Assembly: GCF_030272615.1 (NCBI RefSeq)
Contig: NC_081409.1
Coordinates: 471,936,573 to 472,000,572 of the forward strand
DNA from: Cryptomeria japonica
Lineage: Eukaryota > Streptophyta > Pinopsida > Cupressales > Cupressaceae
Reading direction: 5' to 3'
DNA length: 64,000 bases
Position numbers and translations under genes: made by a program. The stretch's first letter is position 1. Every line of letters starts with the position of its first letter. A model generated the notes under the pieces. It saw nothing but the letters and a program-made list of their open reading frames with translations. It was not told the DNA's origin and did not search any database. Shown here piece by piece: positions 59,111-64,000 of this stretch.

Positions 59111-60500
59111 TTGTCTCCAAAGTAAGTTGCACTGTTGAGTTCAATAGAAAACCCATTCTTGTGATCCGTTCTTGTTATGTTATCCTAGGTTTTGAGTAAT
59201 TCAATGATTGCATCATTGTTTTGGAATATATCTAGGCATGGGGGATCTTGTTGGTCCCAGTCAATGAGTTGGGATGGAGAAGTGGCATTACATCATCAAC
59301 TAGGTTAAGGTCGTAGGATGTGGCATTTAAGGTAAAAATGGAGGTACCGAGATCATCATTGGTACTCTCCTCTTCATATTCAAGCTTAGGAGGTGATACA
59401 TCTCTATCAGAAGGACATTGTGACTTCCGTACCATATCTCGTTGTCTTTGAGATTTTGTTGCTTCAATAGAATCCTAAAAAGTTTCAATCCAAACCTCTT
59501 CTTTGGATCCGTTATCTTCAAAAGTATCAAAAGAATACCATTTAGATTCATGTGAAGCTGAAGAATCCAATTCATATTCATGTGAATCTGTCTCAAAATC
59601 ACTTTGTACATCTCTGTTACAATATCTTATAAGAATGTCTTTAGGTGTGATTTTTTTGTCGACAACTGCTACAAGTGTCATATTTGACGGGCTTGTTGAT
59701 GTTGCTTGTGTGTTTAAAATGGACAAGAGATTTAACCTTGGAGTAATTGGCTTCGAAGCACCAATTCCCTTTTTTCTTATTTGTTGTATTTGTGGATTTA
59801 GGTTTGGTATTGTCTCCAAAGTTGTGCTATTGAGTTCAATAGAAAACCTCTTATTATGATTTGTGCTTGGTATGCTATCATAGAGTTCGAGGAAGTCAAT
59901 GATTGCATCATTGTTTTGGAATATATCTAGGCATGGGGGATCTTGTTGGTCTCAATCAATGAGTTAGGGATGGATAAGTGGCATTATGTCATCAACTAGG
60001 TTAAGGTCGTAGGATGTGGCATTTAAGGTAAAAATGGAGGTATCGAGATCATTGTTGGTACTCTCCTCTTCATATTCAAGCTTAGGAGGTGATACATCTC
60101 TATCAAAAGGACAATGTGACTTTTGTGCCATATCCCATTGTCTTTGATATTTTGTTGCTTCAATACGATCCCAAAAAGTTTTGATCCATGCCTCTCCTTT
60201 TGCTCCGTTATTTTCAAAAGTATCAAAAGAAACCCATTTAGATTCATGTGAAGCAGAAGAATCCCATTCATATTTATGTGAATCTGTCTCAGAATCACTT
60301 TGTACATATTTGTCACTGTATCTTATAGGAATATCTTTAGGTGTTAAATTTTTGTCGACAACTGCTACAGGTGGCATATTTGACGGGCTTGTTGATGTTG
60401 CTTGTGTGTCTGAAATGGACAAGAGATTTAACCTTGGAGTAATTAGCTTCAGAGCACCAATTCCCTTTTCTTATTTGGTGTATTTGTGGATTTTGATTTA
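59111..60500 (-). repeat. Tandem duplication of the Tat acidic linker
   Basis: 59111-59809 and 59810-60500 are direct copies, about 0.7 kb each, clearly homologous along their length. Both encode an acidic segment including DRDVSPPKLEYEEEST and SIFTLNATSYDLNLVDD. The first Tat copy has this region once. The copies differ at many sites, so the duplication is old. Confidence 0.88.
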
Positions 60501-60780
60501 GAAGTGCTTGCTTGACTTGGATTGTATCCCAGTCCTTTGAGTTGATTTCTAGGTTGTAATGAAGGTTGCAAAGGTTCTTGCACGCCCTAATTTCATAAGC
60601 TTAAAGCACTATGTTCATCATAACCCATCTTTTGCATCATTGTAAAGCCTTTACCATAGTTTTTTGTTGGTATCTTTATAGGTTGTTTACCCTTGGTTGA
60701 CGAATATTTGTAGATCCTTTTTGTCAAATCTTCTTCAACATTTTCTTCATCTTGGCTTCTTCTCGGGGTGAACCTTGCAA
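60501..60780 (-). pseudogene. G-patch-like segment of the second Tat element
   Basis: YGKGFTMMQKMGYDEH near 60650 and QLKGLGYNPSQAS near 60535, with stops between. It matches the arrangement at 41920-42070. Confidence 0.55.
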
Positions 60781-61059
60781 GTGTACATGTGTTATCTGTA
60801 GTGGGCTTTTGTCTTAAAGGTTGAGTTTTTCCATATGTCTGGGGTGAGAGAGGTAGTTGGTGAACACATAAAAGTTGGCTAATGTTATATTCTCTTGGGC
60901 CTTCATCTTCAATTTTGCGTTATTTGATGTAGGGATTGGATTACTAGTGAGAGAATAAGGATTAACATAGGATGATAAGGAATTAGCTTCTCTATTGCTA
61001 GGCATAGTAGTATCAGGTTGATGCCTTATATTGTTGCAAAAGGCAAATGGGTTAGCATC

Positions 61060-61490
61060 ACCTAAAATTGTTATTTTCACTCCATTATAAGGAAACTTGA
61101 TGCATTGATGGTAGGTGAATGGTATAGCTTGCATGGCATGTATCCAAGGTATTCCTAGAAGAAGGTTATATGGAAGGGGTATATCTAGGACTTAGAAAAT
61201 GACATCCTTCACCATAGGTCCTACCCTGACTGGTAGAGTGACGCGTCCTTTGGAGGATCGTTTTGCATCATCATAGGCCTTAATGGTGATCTTCTTTCTA
61301 ACATCCACTGCATTTTCTATGTATCCCAATGTTGTTACAAGTTGCAATGTGCATATGTTTAGACCAAATAAACCATCTTCAATGTTTGTTAATGAAGCCT
61401 TCAATGTAAAGTGGAGCATTATGCGGTTGTTGTATGGATGAATCATCATTTTCAGTGAAAGTGAGGCAATGAGATGATTTAAGATTACCA
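61060..61490 (-). pseudogene. Tat aspartic protease
   Basis: IEDGLFGLNICTLQLVTTLGY near 61340-61400 is the active-site region, with the usual D-x-G reading EDG. Then KITIKAYDDAKRSSKGRVTLP near 61250, and [21 protein letters not shown] near 61110-61170. It would cleave the polyprotein. Stops are few. Confidence 0.8.
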
Positions 61491-63436
61491 ACCATGGCCT
61501 AAAATTGATCAGTATTAATATTGGATGGGACTGACGTTTCTTGGAGAGATTTGTCTAAGATTGTTTTACGTGATGGTGACGACCACAAAAGCTCAAGCAT
61601 GGAAATTAGTGCATACATCTTTTCTAGCTAGTCAACAAGATTATACTACTTTGGGCCATATGTTGTTTTTGATGGCACATGTTGTAGTGTGACCTTACTA
61701 TGATGGGTAAACAAACATTGCATTCAGGATTCTTGGTTTTGATGGTTATCATTGTACTGTGTTCAATATATTCAGCTATATTATTGATAGTATAATCGTA
61801 GGATGCTCGTGTGTAATTGATATTACTGTCATGGTTCTTCCCTTGATGGCAGGAACTTCCCTTTTCATATGATGGGAGTGGATTTTTGAACATTGTATGG
61901 TTGGTGTTTGATCTTTAATGGTTGATGTCATCAATTTCTACCTCTCTTTGATCAATAAGATCTTGGATGATGTTCTTCAATCGGTGACATTTGTTCATTC
62001 TATGACCTATTCCTTTGAGAAATTCACAATATTCGCTATCATTTCACCAGGGAGGTTTCACTTGAGGTTCATATTTGGATGTCGTCAAAAGCATAATAAG
62101 ATTGGATGATACAAGCTTCCTTAACACCATTTCAATGGGTTCCTTAAAAGGTGTGTAAGTCTGATTTGGTTTGTATGTGTTGTACCTACTCTTAGGTACA
62201 TCTTGTTGAGTGTTGCTCACTTGGTTGTTTGTGGGTTTATTGTTGTCGTTCATGTTTAGTTCTAACAATTTCACAATAGGTTGTGCAATTTTTACGATTC
62301 TAGCATCAATAATGCCATCATTGACAATGTTCTTGTTTTTAAATCAAAACTTTGGCTTATCACTATTGTAAGTTGGGTGAGGACCATCTTTGTTATCTTT
62401 GAATATTTTCACCAAACCCTTTTTGATAAGATATTTCTCAATTTTGAGTCCTTGAGCTATCACATCTTCAAAAGAGTGAACATTTGACTTGTAAGTGAAA
62501 TTTCATCTCTTCATTTAAGTTTGAAATGAAGATTTTGACTAATTGTTCCTCGGGAATGTGGAAGGAACGTTTGCTAGAAAGGTGTCTCCATCATTGCAAG
62601 AATGTTGAGAATAACTCTCCATTTCTTTGTTTAGTGTTGTATAAATCAGCCATGGATACATCACGTTCTATGTTGTGCGCATGATGAGTAACAAAGTTTT
62701 GAACTAAGTCAGTAAATGTCTGGATTCCACTTGGCAATCATAAGAACCATTGCATAGATGATCCTCCTAGACTTTGAGGAAAGAGGCGCATTATGTATGT
62801 TTCATCATGAGGAACCTCTAAGCAAGTTGTGTAAAATTCCTGGACATGATCCATAGGATCACCCTTTCCTTTGTATTTATCAAACTTGGGAGTCTAAAAG
62901 TGCCTAGGAAAAGGTGCCATTATTATGCTCCTGTCAAATGGATAAGGACATGTGTCCTCTAGAGAATACCATTTTTGTGATCTCCCTGAATTTTTTATCT
63001 GTTGGGAGAGATCATTTATCTATTGTCATAGGATATCTATCTTTGTGTTGGGGGGTGGGATATAACCATTGTCATCATGTTGGTATTGATTGCAACCATA
63101 GTTATGGGTATTTTGTTGCTTGCGATCATTTTGATCCCTTTTTCAATGATGACTAGTATTTGATTGATCAATTGTTTCTACAACTTGAGAAACATTGTAG
63201 TAAGGGGGGGGGGGGTTTGCACCTTCTTATACAAGTTTGAGAAAGTGAACATTTTCATTCCCTTTGAGGATCATGTCAAAGATCTTATTGAACCTAGGAT
63301 TACTAGTTGCTTCTTCTATTTCCTCTTGTGTAGGAGTTTGTGGGTCTTCTCCTCCTATGAATTCTTTATGGTGAAAAGGATTGATGGTTTCATCATCCTC
63401 TGAGTCATGTTGTGAATCTACTAGCTTACACCTCAT
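61491..63436 (-). pseudogene. Tat Gag
   Basis: Starts MRCKLVDSQHDSEDDE at 63436. The retrotransposon gag domain lies at about 62480-62890: GKGDPMDHVQEFYTTCLEVP, YIMRLFPQSLGGSSMQWF, NIERDVSMADLYNTKQRNGE, LSSKRSFHIPEEQLVKIFI. A Cys-His finger-like CEFLKGIGHRMNKC is near 62000. The tail near 61880 starts FKNPLPSYEKG. Stops and shifts lie near 63230, 62740 and 62480. Structural particle protein. Confidence 0.82.
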
Positions 63437-64000
63437 GGATCTAATCTTAGCTATGTGAAAAATTATTTATGAAAATGGGATTGTGATAAATGTGATGGTC
63501 TAACTCTTTCTATAGCTCTAATGTTTGACTAAAATTGGTTGTTGTGGTTGAATAATTCTCAAGACCACAAGTTCATCAATAAAGTACTCTTAAGAACTTT
63601 AGTTTGGTTTACAATAATTAGGGTAAGGTATAGCGAGTTTTGTGATTGACATCCACAAGCTATCTAACTATGAGAGGATGCACTCATGAGTTAGTTTTAC
63701 CTATCATAGATGACTAATATGACCTCATAGGATGATTGATCCTAGATGTTAGAGATATACTAATGAGTTGTTCTATTGGATAGATGTGAAAGATCTAAAA
63801 TAGACTAAGGAATAAACTTGTTGATGTTGATATTAGAATGGATTGTGATTTGGTGATGGATTCTCACAATAAGCACAAACTTTGGAGTTTCTAGTAGGAG
63901 ATTTTGAGTTGTGGAATGTAGGATGGTGGAATGTATTAACTTCGATTGTGTGATTGTGATAGGTCTTTTCTTTGGAAAAAAGCTTGTGATCTCAAAGGTT
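63437..64000 (-). other. Tat leader (5' UTR), no gene seen
   Basis: Upstream of gag on the minus strand; no ORF, priming site or LTR end within the window. Confidence 0.5.

Larger units (their letters stand above)
52800..64000 (-). mobile_element. Second Tat-type Ty3 retrotransposon, runs off the window
   Basis: Minus strand, 5' to 3': leader (from the right edge to 63437), gag, C2HC finger, protease, G-patch-like segment, duplicated acidic linker, RT-RNase H, second RNase H and integrase. The 5' LTR lies beyond 64000 and the 3' LTR is not found. A solo LTR is inserted in the integrase. It is the same lineage as 28014-42701 and gives its missing gag by comparison. Confidence 0.85.

Overview
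The window looks like intergenic DNA from a plant with a large, repeat-filled nuclear genome. A gymnosperm is plausible but not shown. It is AT-rich, holds no intact host gene, and is almost entirely transposable elements inserted into one another. Every coding stretch carries stops or frameshifts; the longest open stretch is the 5' part of a Copia gag-pol (49283-50908).

Layout. 1-675: unassigned. 681-8099: a complete but non-autonomous Copia-type LTR element (minus strand, target-site duplication AACTC) with a zinc-knuckle gag and a second long ORF, but no pol. 8457-9690 and 19180-23194: one L1-type LINE (plus) split by a Ty3-type non-autonomous LTR element (9696-19174, duplication AGATG). 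That element is itself interrupted by a solo LTR (14160-15500, duplication CATCC) holding a TA microsatellite. 23195-26960: AT-rich, nothing recognised. 26961-27900: a decayed copy of the large subunit of replication protein A. 28014-42701: a minus-strand Ty3 element of the Tat type. It has a 3' LTR, an antisense plant-mobile-domain ORF, and truncated integrase, RNase H, RT, a G-patch-like segment and protease. A minus-strand non-autonomous Ty3 element (31538-36647) sits inside the antisense ORF, and a solo Copia LTR (40379-41894) sits in the protease/RT linker. 42702-48160: plus-strand pieces, namely a second pol-less ORF, a probable LTR with primer-binding site, and a Ty3 gag. 48161-52786: a plus-strand Copia element with a recognisable gag-pol, truncated at its 3' end. 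52800-64000: a second Tat-type element (minus), running off the right edge, with a solo LTR in its integrase (54721-56204) and a tandem duplication of about 0.7 kb before its protease.

Interaction. Autonomous-type units (Copia gag-pol, Tat gag-pol, L1) lie beside units that have LTRs, priming sites and gag-like proteins but no polymerase. The pol-less units would have had to borrow enzymes in trans. Across five insertions I checked, removing the insert together with one target-site copy restores an uninterrupted reading frame, so the order of insertions is clear. The most interesting signals are a hairpin with a C-tract loop beside the primer-binding site of three Copia LTR types, whose stem sequence differs while pairing is kept, and a shared type of non-pol ORF in a Copia-type and a Ty3-associated unit.
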